The translations under genes and the position numbers were made by a program. Below the pieces are notes generated by a model, which saw only the letters and a list, made by a program, of their open reading frames with translations, was not told where the DNA came from and did no database searches. Positions 44,170-53,133 of a stretch of 64,000 bases of DNA are shown here, piece by piece; within the stretch, counting starts at the first letter, position 1, and each line of letters begins with the position of its first letter. Origin of the DNA: Anatilimnocola floriformis (GTDB taxonomy: Bacteria; Planctomycetota; Planctomycetia; Pirellulales; Pirellulaceae); contig NZ_JAMLFW010000001.1 in assembly GCF_024256385.1 (NCBI RefSeq), positions 186,001-250,000 of the forward strand, in the 5' to 3' direction.

Positions 44170-44653
44170 GCGACTTTTCATTCGCGTGCAAAGCCGCGTG
44201 GGCTGCGTCGTCGTGGGGGCGATTGTCGTGACCTTTGCCGACAGTGAATTCGAGTGTGTCGACGAATTTCACATTGGCACACTCATCGATCTCGGCCGAG
44301 CGACAGGCCAGATGATCGGGGACAAAAAACCGACAAGGCCCGCCGGCCTTCACGGCGAGCGGTGCGCCATCGAGTGCGTAGATCAGAAACGCCTTCTCGC
44401 GCACGCCGTCGAGCGGAATGCTGGCATGAAAATTATCGGCCGCGGCGTGCAGGGTCAGATAATTCGCCGAGGACTTCACGGCCGCAACATTTAGCAAGCC
44501 AGCGAGCGTCACCGCCATTCCTTTGCGACCGCCGGCCTGCGAACTGACATCGGCGATTTGAAACTGCGGATCGATCGCCGTCAGGTCGGCGAAGGTCAGT
44601 TCCTTCGGCTGGCCGACTTCGCCGGTGATGCGCAACAGGATCGATTCGGTCAT
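44159..44653 (-). CDS. Sulfite-oxidase-like molybdopterin-fold protein lacking the metal-ligand Cys, with a His-rich tail
   Basis: ATG 44653 is taken as start; the frame runs on to 45454 but only antisense to the lipoprotein gene. The 164-residue protein has the Oxidored_molyb pattern: LRITGEVGQPKELTFADL at the N-terminus, then GMAVTLAGLLNVAAV and HASIPLDGVREKAFLIYALD, ending in GGPCRFFVPDH. The Cys that ligates molybdenum in active members (near the -V-Cys- before the G-W block) is missing here. The last 25 residues hold eight His, a probable metal-binding tail. No signal peptide is present. Confidence 0.75.
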   Translation of the reverse strand: MTESILLRITGEVGQPKELTFADLTAIDPQFQIADVSSQAGGRKGMAVTLAGLLNVAAVKSSANYLTLHAAADNFHASIPLDGVREKAFLIYALDGAPLAVKAGGPCRFFVPDHLACRSAEIDECANVKFVDTLEFTVGKGHDNRPHDDAAHAALHANEKSHEH

Positions 44654-44785
44654 GTTTTTTACTTTCCGCGTTAAACGGCGCATTGTAGCAGGCCCAGGTA
44701 ATCTGCGGCGGCAAACTGAGCTTTCCCGCTGCGAGGCCTGCTGGCACAATAATGCTAGGAAGCATTTTTGCGAAAGGATTTGCCG

Positions 44786-47224
44786 GTGAATAGGCGCGCG
44801 CGTGTTCTCGTTGGTTCGTTGTTTTGTTCGTTCGCGCTCCTCGCTGCGCTCATCGGCTGTCAGAACGATCCGCCGGCGAAGCCCGTGACCACGGGCGGCA
44901 ACGGCGTGACGCCCGTCAGTCAGGCGACGGCTGAAAAAGGAACGCCGAATGAAATGCTGCAGCAGTTGCTCGCGGCGTATCGCGGCGCGCAGAGCTACCA
45001 AGATCAGGCCGTTGTCAAGCTGCAGTTCCGCCGCGGCGGCGAACAGAGCTCCTTCGCCTGGCCGATGTCCGTGGCCTTCCAACGCCCCAACAAACTTTCG
45101 CTGAAGGTCTATCAGGCCGAAGTTCGCATCGACGGCAAAGAGTTCAAAGCGTCGATTAACGATCCTGAGTCGAACAACGTCGACGGCCAGATCGTGGTGC
45201 GCAAAGCGCCAGAACAATTGAAGCTGACCGAGCTCGCCAATGATCCACTGCTGTATGAAATTCTCTCCGGCCGTGCGCGGCGACAACCAATTCAGCTGGA
45301 GTTGCTCCTGGAATCGCGCGGGCTGGCGAATGCCTTTGCTGTCGATGTCGCTTGCCAGGCACTCGAAGATGGTGTGACCGATGGCAAGTCTTGCCGGCGA
45401 ATTGCGGTGCCATCGCCGGGCGGCAACTTTGTGTTTTGGATCGATCGCGATCAACCGCTACTGCGGCGGCTCGATTATCCAGCCGCAGCACTGTTGCCCG
45501 ATCTCGGCACCGACAGCAGTGTGAGCGATTTGCAATTTTGGGTGGAGCTGCCCGGCGCTCAACTGGGCGCGCAGATCGCCGCCGACAAATGGAATCTGCC
45601 CACGCCAGCCGGCGCGAAGATTGTGAAGTCGTTCGTCACGCCGCCGCGGCCGTTGCCCTCGCAACTCTTCGGCAAACAGCCTGGCGAGTTTTATTTCACC
45701 ACGCTCGATGATCGCCGCCTGACGCAGGCTCAGCTCACTGAAAAAATATCCATTCTCTGCTGGTATCACGACAATCCCGCCTGCGAAGCGACACTGCAAC
45801 AAATCGCCCTCGCGGCGAAGGAATTCAAGGATCATCCGCAGGTCGTGTTTCAAGCCGTTGCGACCGATCCGCTGCCGGCAACATCGGCTCAGATTCAAAG
45901 CAAGCTAAAGGCCTGGCAGGTCGAACTGCCCGTCGTGCGCGATCTGGAAGCCTTCGGCGACAAGATTTTCAAAATTCAGTTTCAGCCGGCAGTGATCGTC
46001 TTCGACAAGCAAGGCCGCGTGCAAATCTTCGAACTCGGCGGCAATCCAGAGCTCGCCAAGCAACTGTCGGTGATTATCGAACGCCTCTTGAAGGGGGACG
46101 ACATCGCCGGCGAACTCCTCGCCAGCTCGGCGCGCGAGCACAAGGACTATGCCGAACTGATCGCCATGGGTGGCAAAGAACCGGAGCCCGTTGTCGAACT
46201 CACCGAAGCCGTTATTCGTCGCAAGAGCGATCCCAAGCAATTGAAACTCACGCCGCTGTGGGACAATGCAGAGATCAAAAACCCCGGCAATATTCTCTTT
46301 GTGCCCGGGCGAAACAAAGATGAGCAGCCGAAGCTGATTGTTTGCGAAGGCTGGCGGAACGTCGTCGAAGTCGATCTCGTCGGCAAAGTGATTCGCCGTT
46401 ACGAACTCGAACTGCCTGAGCAGGCCGCGGTCACGTACTTGCGAACGACGGTCGACAAGGAAGGCAAACGTTTCTACATCGGCAGTGCCCCCCTCGCGCC
46501 GCAATGGTTTTTGTTCGACGATCAATTCCGCGTGCTGCGAGCTTATCCCGAGCTCGATCAAAGCCTGCGGATCACCGACATTCAGCTCGCCGATGTCGAC
46601 GACGACGGCACGGCCGAGGTGCTTGCCGCGAATGTCGGTTTGCTCGGTCTGCACGTAACAACGCTGCAAGGCGAAATGAAATGGCGGAACCGCGGCGTGC
46701 CGAACGTGATCTCGCTCGCCGTCACTCACAAGAATGACGTCGGTTCGTGGCAGATCCTGCTGACCGGAGAAGCAGGCAGCGTGTTGCCGCTGAACCGCTT
46801 TGGCCGCGAAGAGCCGCTGAAGACGGTTCCCAATTGGCCTCTCGCGCGGTTGGCGGTGGCGAGTTTTCCCACGCCGACGCAATCTTCGTTCGTCGGCATC
46901 TCGAATGACGCCAGCGGCAATCTCGTCGCGGTCGGGCTCACTTCGCAACTGCGCGAATGCTGGAACTATCAACTTCCTGCGGGCGCGCATCAGCAACCCA
47001 TCGATCCGATCGCCTCGTCGAACATGCTCGAAGGGCATCAAGGCGAATGGTGGTTCGCCGGCGCCGACGGCAGCATTCACCTGGTGACCGAAGACGGCAA
47101 GCTGCACGATTCGTTCGCCCGCGGCGCCGTCCTCAGCGGCCTGGCGGCAGCCGAATATCAAGAGCGCGGGATGCTCATCATTTCTGCAACCACCGGGCTA
47201 TCGGCAGTGCAGGTGAGCAAGTAA
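44786..47224 (+). CDS. Lipoprotein with thioredoxin-like and FG-GAP-like propeller parts
   Basis: GTG 44786 is preferred (AAAGGA seven bases ahead); the product has 812 residues with lipobox AALIGC. An N-terminal outer-membrane-lipoprotein-like domain (about 50-260) is followed by a thioredoxin-fold segment (about 295-440: EKISILCWYHDNPACEATLQQ, without CxxC). A beta-propeller-like C-terminal half includes DVDDDGTAEVLAANVGLLG. It may be a periplasmic redox or sensing protein; no redox Cys pair is seen, so the activity is doubtful. It starts 132 bp from the divergent molybdopterin-fold gene. Confidence 0.8.
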   Translation: MNRRARVLVGSLFCSFALLAALIGCQNDPPAKPVTTGGNGVTPVSQATAEKGTPNEMLQQLLAAYRGAQSYQDQAVVKLQFRRGGEQSSFAWPMSVAFQRPNKLSLKVYQAEVRIDGKEFKASINDPESNNVDGQIVVRKAPEQLKLTELANDPLLYEILSGRARRQPIQLELLLESRGLANAFAVDVACQALEDGVTDGKSCRRIAVPSPGGNFVFWIDRDQPLLRRLDYPAAALLPDLGTDSSVSDLQFWVELPGAQLGAQIAADKWNLPTPAGAKIVKSFVTPPRPLPSQLFGKQPGEFYFTTLDDRRLTQAQLTEKISILCWYHDNPACEATLQQIALAAKEFKDHPQVVFQAVATDPLPATSAQIQSKLKAWQVELPVVRDLEAFGDKIFKIQFQPAVIVFDKQGRVQIFELGGNPELAKQLSVIIERLLKGDDIAGELLASSAREHKDYAELIAMGGKEPEPVVELTEAVIRRKSDPKQLKLTPLWDNAEIKNPGNILFVPGRNKDEQPKLIVCEGWRNVVEVDLVGKVIRRYELELPEQAAVTYLRTTVDKEGKRFYIGSAPLAPQWFLFDDQFRVLRAYPELDQSLRITDIQLADVDDDGTAEVLAANVGLLGLHVTTLQGEMKWRNRGVPNVISLAVTHKNDVGSWQILLTGEAGSVLPLNRFGREEPLKTVPNWPLARLAVASFPTPTQSSFVGISNDASGNLVAVGLTSQLRECWNYQLPAGAHQQPIDPIASSNMLEGHQGEWWFAGADGSIHLVTEDGKLHDSFARGAVLSGLAAAEYQERGMLIISATTGLSAVQVSK

Positions 47225-47233
47225 CGTAGCATT

Positions 47234-48385
47234 TCACTTTTTGAAAGTCTTCGCATCGAGCACCTTGCCGTCGAGCGATTTCAACTCGACGGTCAATCGC
47301 AACGGTGTCGACGTCAGCAACAAGTAGCTCGCGGTGCTCTCAAAGAACTCGGCTTTCGCATCTTTATACTTCGCACCCACGCCGAGCGCGGTGTTGTAAT
47401 ACGGAAAGCCATCGACCTCGGCCCGCTCGGCAAAATAACCAAAACCCGTCGCCGCCAGCGTGCCGCGACGAAATAGGTCATGCCAGGCCCCTTTCTCCTG
47501 GCCCCGCATGTTGCCGCTCTTTTCATTGTGCAGCGTGACTGTCCAGGGCTGCTGTGGCTCGTCCTTTAGCAGCTTCTCGTACCAGCGAAATTGTTCTGAT
47601 TCGCGGGTGAGCGGATGGCATGTTTGCCAGGTCGTTCCTTGATCCTGAATGTGATTCAGGTCGAGCGCGACCAATCGCAGGCCGAACTCCCGCAAATCGA
47701 AATGCCATTTCCATTCGTCGTCGGGCAGCTCAAAGAATTTTCGATAGGCCGTCGCATCGACGTCGTACACCGAGTCGGCTGGCGGCTTGTCGCCGCGGGG
47801 GCGAATCTCGCGATCGTGATTGCCTAGGCAGGGCATGAACCGCACCGTGCGAAACAATTCTGGATAACCATCGATCAACTCGCCGTAGGGCTTGGTGCAA
47901 TCCTTCACCCCCACGCCGCAACGGGCATGCAGACTCGGAATGTTGTCGCCAGCCGTGCAGAGGATGTGAATCTTGTCGGCAATCAGCGCATCGAGGTTCG
48001 CCCGCGAATGCCAGTCGGCAACGACGGCGACTCGCAAGGCATCGTCTTTGGGATAAGCCCGCAGTTGCAGGCCAGCGGGAGAAGTTTGCGCGCCGGTTTG
48101 CACCTGATAGCGAATCATCTCGCCGCGCTGAGGAACGTCGATTTCGACATGGTGCAGTGTCGCTGTCGGATCGGCTTTCTCACGAAAGCTCTTCAGTTCC
48201 TCCGCCAGGACCACCACCTGTGACTCACCAGGAGCCGATGACTCCCAATTCACGACCACCTTGTTTGGGTCCGGCGAACGATGCGACAGCCAGATTCGCG
48301 TGATGGCCGGTTCCTGCGCGAGCGCTGCCGCAGCAATCAAAAACAAGGACGAGCCAGTCAACCAGCGAGCAACTGTCCCAAGCAT
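47234..48385 (-). CDS. Secreted metallophosphoesterase with an N-terminal fibronectin-like part
   Basis: The 383-residue protein has a signal peptide ending at about residue 24 (LFLIAAAALAQ). A beta domain precedes the catalytic part, as in purple acid phosphatases. The metallophosphoesterase motifs are visible: VAVVADWHSR (D-x-H), CTAGDNIPS, CLGNHDRE, and a later VTLHNEKSG. The stop is convergent with the lipoprotein gene, 9 bp away. GAGG five bases before the ATG supports the start. Confidence 0.9.
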   Translation of the reverse strand: MLGTVARWLTGSSLFLIAAAALAQEPAITRIWLSHRSPDPNKVVVNWESSAPGESQVVVLAEELKSFREKADPTATLHHVEIDVPQRGEMIRYQVQTGAQTSPAGLQLRAYPKDDALRVAVVADWHSRANLDALIADKIHILCTAGDNIPSLHARCGVGVKDCTKPYGELIDGYPELFRTVRFMPCLGNHDREIRPRGDKPPADSVYDVDATAYRKFFELPDDEWKWHFDLREFGLRLVALDLNHIQDQGTTWQTCHPLTRESEQFRWYEKLLKDEPQQPWTVTLHNEKSGNMRGQEKGAWHDLFRRGTLAATGFGYFAERAEVDGFPYYNTALGVGAKYKDAKAEFFESTASYLLLTSTPLRLTVELKSLDGKVLDAKTFKK

Positions 48386-48410
48386 ATCCGCCTCGTCTTG
48401 CGAATCGAAA

Positions 48411-48677
48411 TCACTTCCACCGCGCCGCCACGGCGACGAGGATGCTCACGGCCACCATCAGCAGCATCGGTCCCGCGAGCAGAAACAGCAGCGCAATCAA
48501 CTTGAAACTAGGATCGTTCCCATCTGCCCGCACCAGGTAATACGCCCCCGCCGACGCCATGCTGCAGATCAGCATCACGACGAACATGCCCAGAATGGTG
48601 AACTGCGGCTTGGGCTTTGGCGGCTCGGGAGCTCGCTTCGGCAGCGACGGTTTCGGTTTGACGGGTCGTGGCGGCAT
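48411..48677 (-). CDS. Small two-helix membrane protein
   Basis: The 88-residue protein has a Pro/Lys-rich N-terminus (MPPRPVKPKPSLPKRAPEPP) and two hydrophobic segments (about 29-50 and 60-85). No domain is recognised. It lies just upstream of the phosphoesterase on the same strand and may be co-transcribed. Confidence 0.6.
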   Translation of the reverse strand: MPPRPVKPKPSLPKRAPEPPKPKPQFTILGMFVVMLICSMASAGAYYLVRADGNDPSFKLIALLFLLAGPMLLMVAVSILVAVAARWK

Positions 48678-48977
48678 GCTGCTACTTTAGCGGAACTACT
48701 TGCACTGTAGCACTGGCCGTCACCCGACGTCGCTTCGCTGGCGGCGCACTGTCAGCCGATTGTTGCGACGTCTCGTCTTGCCAAAAGTCGCGTGGTCACC
48801 GTCGATAATGCCCCGTCTTCTGCGCGCCGATCAACACTGGCTCTGGCCAGTGGCACACGTCGCAAGGCGAGGAGTCATCGGTATTGCCGGTTCCATCGCT
48901 GCATCATTCTGAACGTGAAATAACGATTGCTTCTCGTTGCTTGAAGACCTTTGCCTAACTGCCTGGAAGGCCCGCAT
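48678..48977. other. Intergenic region
   Basis: About 300 bp between the small membrane protein and the end of the ubiquitin-like operon. No gene, hairpin with T-run or repeat was recognised. Confidence 0.5.
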
Positions 48978-49658
48978 TTACTCCGGACCGATATAAAACA
49001 CATCATCACCACCCGGCGGTCGGCGTCGCGGCGGCACATGTTGCAAGGCAGCCGAGGTGGGCATCGTGTTTTCATCGATGAACAGCACTTCGCCCGTGGC
49101 CGCGGGGCTCGACCAGCGCACCCCTTCGCCAGCGCGATGCGAGTAGCGGACGATGTTCGACGGGCTGATGTTGCCGGCGCCGCGGAGTGGCCGGGCGTCG
49201 ACCGGCAATTGAAACTTGCACTCGTCTTCGTACCAATTCTTGGCCGAGTAGTTGGTCGCGCGCTCGAGATTCACAAACGCGCTGCGGGCAATGTCCCACA
49301 GACGCTCGACGATCACATCGAGCCCGATATCGGGGGTCCACGGCAGACCCATTTCGGTCAGATTCACAAAGCCGCTGAACGAAACGTTGGGATGCAGAAT
49401 GGGCGTCATCCAACGAATATCGGGCGGACTCGCGGGATAAGCGTAGGGCAACCTCAGTTCGACCTGATGCAATTCCACAATCGAGACTTCGCCCGGCTGC
49501 GTCACGTCACGGGCCAGGCCTTTGCCGCGAAAGGTGAGCACATAGCGATCGGCAGGATCGTTTTGCGACTCGATGCGCAGAATGGCATTGTTCGCGGCCA
49601 GGTTTTGCAGCAGCGCTTGATCGGCTTGCAGGCGGGTGGTCCGTTGATTGGGATCCAT
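48978..49658 (-). CDS. E2-like ubiquitin-conjugating fold protein without the catalytic Cys (E2 variant)
   Basis: The 226-residue protein has the E2 pattern YAYPASPPDIRW, ILHPN (H89-P-N), and W107 with the DVIVERLWDIA helix. At the position of the catalytic Cys it has Asn99 (SGFVNLTEMG), while the paralogue at 53134 has Cys99 in the same alignment column. Both share a FxLPxDxRPLR block about 50 residues later. The tail holds two acidic-hydrophobic motifs, EVLFIDE (190-196) and DDVFYIGPE at the very end. It is the last gene of the six-gene operon, with 41 bp between it and the membrane JAMM gene. A partner or scaffold role is inferred by analogy with eukaryotic E2 variants. Confidence 0.85.
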   Translation of the reverse strand: MDPNQRTTRLQADQALLQNLAANNAILRIESQNDPADRYVLTFRGKGLARDVTQPGEVSIVELHQVELRLPYAYPASPPDIRWMTPILHPNVSFSGFVNLTEMGLPWTPDIGLDVIVERLWDIARSAFVNLERATNYSAKNWYEDECKFQLPVDARPLRGAGNISPSNIVRYSHRAGEGVRWSSPAATGEVLFIDENTMPTSAALQHVPPRRRPPGGDDVFYIGPE

Positions 49659-49699
49659 GAGTTACTACTTGCAGAGAAACAGAGCGGAAGGTTTCAACA

Positions 49700-51262
49700 T
49701 CAAGGCGCCGTTTTTTCGGGTTCACTCTTCGGGGCAGGAATTTCATTGGCCGGCGCTGCTTCGCGGACAACTGGCTCGCGTGGCAGCGGATCGCGCGGTG
49801 CAGGTTCGCGGGGCGGATCGACCAGGGGCGAACGGCCGTACGGTGGCTCCGAAAGTGATTCGTTCGGTCCATCCTTTCCTTGACCCGCGTTATCTTGAAA
49901 GCGCAGCCAAAGCCCGACACCGCCGATGATGCCGGCAATCACGACACCACCGAACACCAGGTAGGTTTGCCGAGTCGGTGGCCAGGCAAAAATGCCGCGG
50001 TCGCTGGCCGTTGTCTTCTCTTCGGGCTCGAGTTTTGCTTTCAGCTCTTTGATCGTGGTGTCGCGGGCCAGCAGGTCGTCTTTCAGTTTCGACTTCTGCT
50101 CGCCCAGGTTCTTCAGCGCCAGCTCGACTTTTTCGATCTGCACGCTGCGCAGCGCGAGTTCAGCTTTCATTTCCGCGAGCGAGTTCGCCGTTTCTTCCTG
50201 CAATTTGTGCTGCACAAATTCGCTGTTGGAAAGCGCGAGCGCGAGCCGTTCGTTCTCTTTTTGCTGGAGATCGTAGGCTTCGACCAGGCCTTTCGGCGTG
50301 CGTTGCACTTCGTGCAGCACGCGATCCACGGTCTGCAGATCGCGTTTGTGCAGTTCGATCAGGCGCGCGGTCTCGTCGCGGGTTTCGATCAACTTTTCGA
50401 GCTTCGTGAGCGCGTCGCTATTCGCCGGCGGCTCGGCAGGACTCATCATCTTCACCGCGATGAGCGCCAGCAAGCAGAACTGCAGCGCGAGCATGCCGAA
50501 CATGCCGGCCGTTTCCCACGCGGGCTTCGGTGGCGGAGGCGGAGACTGCACATTGATGATCGGCGAACCGTTGCCGCCGCCGCTGGAGTAGGTCGGCATG
50601 GGAGTTTTTCCTTCGAGTGCTGCCACCGCCGTCACGAGTTCCTGTTCGCGGAACCGTGACGCCATGACATAAAAGCCGCCCGTCCGTTGCGTGCGGGCTG
50701 GATCACCGCGACGAGGTTCACGCTTCATGCGCTCGTCACTGGCATGTTCCGTCCATTGAAAAAAAGCCCGGTCGAGTCGGCACGGATCGATCACGTAAGC
50801 GACGTCGAGCTTCTTGTTGAAAAAATTGTCGCAGATGAACATATCCATCCCGGACAGGAACACGCCCCAATCGGGATGCGTGTGATACCAGCCGGCCATC
50901 TGCAGTTCGGGTGGAAACTCCTCGCGCTGTCGCGAGATCTTCTCCCACGTCTCGTGCGTGAACTTGAAACTTCCCTTGGTGCTCTCGTAATGCTCGGCCC
51001 GCAGCGAGTCAGTCACCACGACGAACGGCTTGCCGTCGCTATCGTGATAATGCCCGCCGAGCATCACTCCGCCGAGCTCGACCGTTTTGTCCGACGCCGC
51101 GTGCTGTTCCATATCGAGCAGCACATCGAGATCGACAAAGATCGGCAGTTCCCGCTCGTTCGGATTGCCGTATGAGACGACGGCAAAATGGCGATTGCGG
51201 TCCGGCCGGAGATTTTTCTCCGGCTGAACTTCTTCGACGTCGCCAAATTGGATGTCGTCCAT
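49700..51262 (-). CDS. Membrane-anchored JAMM/MPN metallopeptidase with coiled coil
   Basis: The 520-residue protein has an MPN domain (about 45-190) with the complete JAMM zinc site: E62 in VELGGVMLGG, H127 and H129 in YHTHPDWGVFLSGMD, S137 and D140. Next come a Pro-rich linker, a membrane helix (about 252-271), a long coiled coil (about 285-415), a second membrane helix (about 434-453), and a Pro/Glu-rich tail. JAMM peptidases of this type remove ubiquitin-like proteins. The two membrane helices with the coiled coil between them are not seen in the second JAMM gene here. It follows the E1 gene by 18 bp. Confidence 0.9.
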   Translation of the reverse strand: MDDIQFGDVEEVQPEKNLRPDRNRHFAVVSYGNPNERELPIFVDLDVLLDMEQHAASDKTVELGGVMLGGHYHDSDGKPFVVVTDSLRAEHYESTKGSFKFTHETWEKISRQREEFPPELQMAGWYHTHPDWGVFLSGMDMFICDNFFNKKLDVAYVIDPCRLDRAFFQWTEHASDERMKREPRRGDPARTQRTGGFYVMASRFREQELVTAVAALEGKTPMPTYSSGGGNGSPIINVQSPPPPPKPAWETAGMFGMLALQFCLLALIAVKMMSPAEPPANSDALTKLEKLIETRDETARLIELHKRDLQTVDRVLHEVQRTPKGLVEAYDLQQKENERLALALSNSEFVQHKLQEETANSLAEMKAELALRSVQIEKVELALKNLGEQKSKLKDDLLARDTTIKELKAKLEPEEKTTASDRGIFAWPPTRQTYLVFGGVVIAGIIGGVGLWLRFQDNAGQGKDGPNESLSEPPYGRSPLVDPPREPAPRDPLPREPVVREAAPANEIPAPKSEPEKTAP

Positions 51263-51280
51263 GGGGGAAGAGGGAAGAGG

Positions 51281-52456
51281 TTAGAGGTTAGAGGTCAGGG
51301 GAAAGGCGGTGGATTGATCAGTAGCGAGCAAGAACACTTTTTGTTCGCCGCCGCTGGTGATTCGCACGATATCGTAAGCGGGAATGCCCAGCGCTGCGAG
51401 TTTTTGCTCGGCGTGGGGGCTGGTTTGTTCGATGCTGTGGATCATCTCGGGCTGTGCCGTTTCGCCGCACTTCGGGCAAAGGGCTTCGTTGGCCGAGACA
51501 AGTTGCTGCGGCTGCATGACGGAGCGAGTGTTACCGCAATTGCAGTGCAGTGCGAGGACCAGGTCGCGATCGAGTTCGAGCGTCAGCGGTTGATCGCCGG
51601 TGAAATGCGACTTTGCCGCGGCGAAGAGTTCCTTCGCAGTGTTCTTCTCGGCGGAGAATGGCAGTACGACGGCCTCGGGATAAGTCTCATGGCTGAGGCA
51701 GTCCTCGCGGCGCTGATAATGCGTCGTGTAAAAGTTGTTTGCCACGCCGTTGAAGACCAGCGCTGCGCCAGCTTGCACGGGCAAACCGTGCAGCAGTTTC
51801 AACGCTTCCTGCGTTTGTAAACCGGCGATCATCGAAGCGATCGTCGGTGCCGTCGGCACTTTGCCAGCGAGCAGGTCTTCGCGTTTCAGCAACGGACAGC
51901 TGTACCGCAGGCTGATCAGCCGATAGTCGTTTTCGGTCATCGCGCATTCATAGCAAGCGCTGCCGGGTGGCACAAAGACTTTCGCCACGCCGCTGATTTC
52001 TTGAATGCCGCCGTCGACCCACGGCGTGCCGACCTTCCAGCAACAGCGATTCACCCACAGGCGGGCTTCGCGATTGTCGAGGCAGCCGATGACCACATCC
52101 ACATCGCGAAAAACACCCAGGCCGATGTCGGTCATCACATTGCCGTGAATCGGCACGACCTGCGTGTCGGAATTGATCTCGCGCAGCATCTTCGCCGCAG
52201 CCACGGCTTTGCTTTTGCCGCGATCACTAGTACGAAACAGCACCGAGCGCGTCAGGTTCGAATCTTCAATCTCATCGAGATCGATCACCAGCACCTGGCC
52301 GATGCCCAGCAGCGCCAGATTCTTCAGCACTTCGTTGCCAAGCGCGCCAGCGCCGACGACCAGCACCTTCGCCGCGCGCAGTTTGTCCTGATTCCACCAG
52401 CTAATAAGCCGGAGTCGGGAGTAGCGGTCGGAGTCGTCGAGGTAGAGTTCGGACAT
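51281..52456 (-). CDS. ThiF/E1-like ubiquitin-activating enzyme
   Basis: The 391-residue adenylating enzyme has VLVVGAGALGNEVLKNL (GxGxxG at 35-40), VIDLDEIEDSNLTR, and GCLDNREARLWVN. The best candidate for the catalytic thioester Cys is C187 in RYSCPLLKRED. Cys pairs C168/C171 and C305/C307/C327/C330 suggest a zinc-binding structure. A C-terminal extension (LGIPAYDIVRITSGG) ends the protein. It would activate the ubiquitin-like protein encoded at 54097 and pass it to the E2. The purine-rich sequence at both its ends belongs to repeats. Confidence 0.92.
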   Translation of the reverse strand: MSELYLDDSDRYSRLRLISWWNQDKLRAAKVLVVGAGALGNEVLKNLALLGIGQVLVIDLDEIEDSNLTRSVLFRTSDRGKSKAVAAAKMLREINSDTQVVPIHGNVMTDIGLGVFRDVDVVIGCLDNREARLWVNRCCWKVGTPWVDGGIQEISGVAKVFVPPGSACYECAMTENDYRLISLRYSCPLLKREDLLAGKVPTAPTIASMIAGLQTQEALKLLHGLPVQAGAALVFNGVANNFYTTHYQRREDCLSHETYPEAVVLPFSAEKNTAKELFAAAKSHFTGDQPLTLELDRDLVLALHCNCGNTRSVMQPQQLVSANEALCPKCGETAQPEMIHSIEQTSPHAEQKLAALGIPAYDIVRITSGGEQKVFLLATDQSTAFPLTSNL

Positions 52457-52461
52457 TGGGG

Positions 52462-52589
52462 AAGAGATGAAGAGATGAAGAGGTTAGAGAGTAGGGATAG
52501 TGGTTGTGTTGTTGGTTTACATATGAGGTAGTTTTTGTATTTGCATTTCCCTAATCTCTAATCCCTTCCTCTCTTCACCTCTTCACTGC
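52462..52589. repeat. Imperfect inverted repeat between the E1 and JAMM genes
   Basis: GGAAGAGATGAAGAGATGAA and AGGTTAGAGA on one side face CTAATCCCTTCCTCTC and CTTCACCTCTTCACTG on the other. A related stretch, GAAGAGGTTAGAGGTTAGAGG shortened by several bases, overlaps the end of the E1 gene near 51272-51296. It covers the end of the JAMM gene including its stop codon. Confidence 0.6.
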
Positions 52590-53116
52590 CCCAAACACAC
52601 AAACCCGCAATCCAGCACCTCTTCATTCCGCCAGTGGAAGAAGCCGAGCTCTTGTCGTCGCGGGTCGACGACCATGGCGATTTGCCAGGGGGCCGAGAAA
52701 AAGTTGCGCTGGATGAACATGTCGTAGGCCGATAGGAAAATGCCGAAGCCGGGGTGCGTGTGTTGCCAGCCGATGACGGCAGCGCCGGGGAACCGCGACT
52801 CGGCCTGGCGATGGAGGTCGGACCAGGTTTCGTGCGTGAACGTCAGCGACGCCGCCCGCGAAGTGGCTTGCACGGCTGGATGAAAGTGGCGAATGATGAC
52901 GCAATTGGGCTCTTGTTGATGTACTTCGCCGAGCAGGAACCCGCCGACTTCGCGGACTAGGTCCTTGTTCGAGTATTCGAGGATTTCTTCCAGCACCGGC
53001 TCTTCGATCACGACCACAGCACCGCTGCGATACAGCGTGCCGAGCTGCCGTGCGTCGCGCAGGCGGTCGAGATCAAAGGGTTCTTTGGCGCCGGTTGCAG
53101 TCTTCAGCGTGGACAT
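52583..53116 (-). CDS. Soluble JAMM/MPN metallopeptidase
   Basis: This is a single-domain 177-residue MPN protein. The JAMM site is intact: E56 in VREVGGFLLGEV, H119 and H121 in QHTHPGFGIFLSAYD, S129 and D132. It aligns well with the membrane JAMM protein at 49700 (both have LTFTHETW or FKFTHETW ahead of the site) but lacks its linker and membrane helices. It would cleave or process the ubiquitin-like protein. It sits between the E2 gene (17 bp upstream) and the E1 gene. Confidence 0.92.
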   Translation of the reverse strand: MSTLKTATGAKEPFDLDRLRDARQLGTLYRSGAVVVIEEPVLEEILEYSNKDLVREVGGFLLGEVHQQEPNCVIIRHFHPAVQATSRAASLTFTHETWSDLHRQAESRFPGAAVIGWQHTHPGFGIFLSAYDMFIQRNFFSAPWQIAMVVDPRRQELGFFHWRNEEVLDCGFVCLGQ

Positions 53117-53133
53117 ATGGATTCAAACAACGG

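Noticed and set aside
44654-45454. N-terminal extension of the molybdopterin-fold protein
   Set aside because: These codons overlap the opposite-strand lipoprotein gene, have no family similarity, and ATG 44653 matches the start of the fold.
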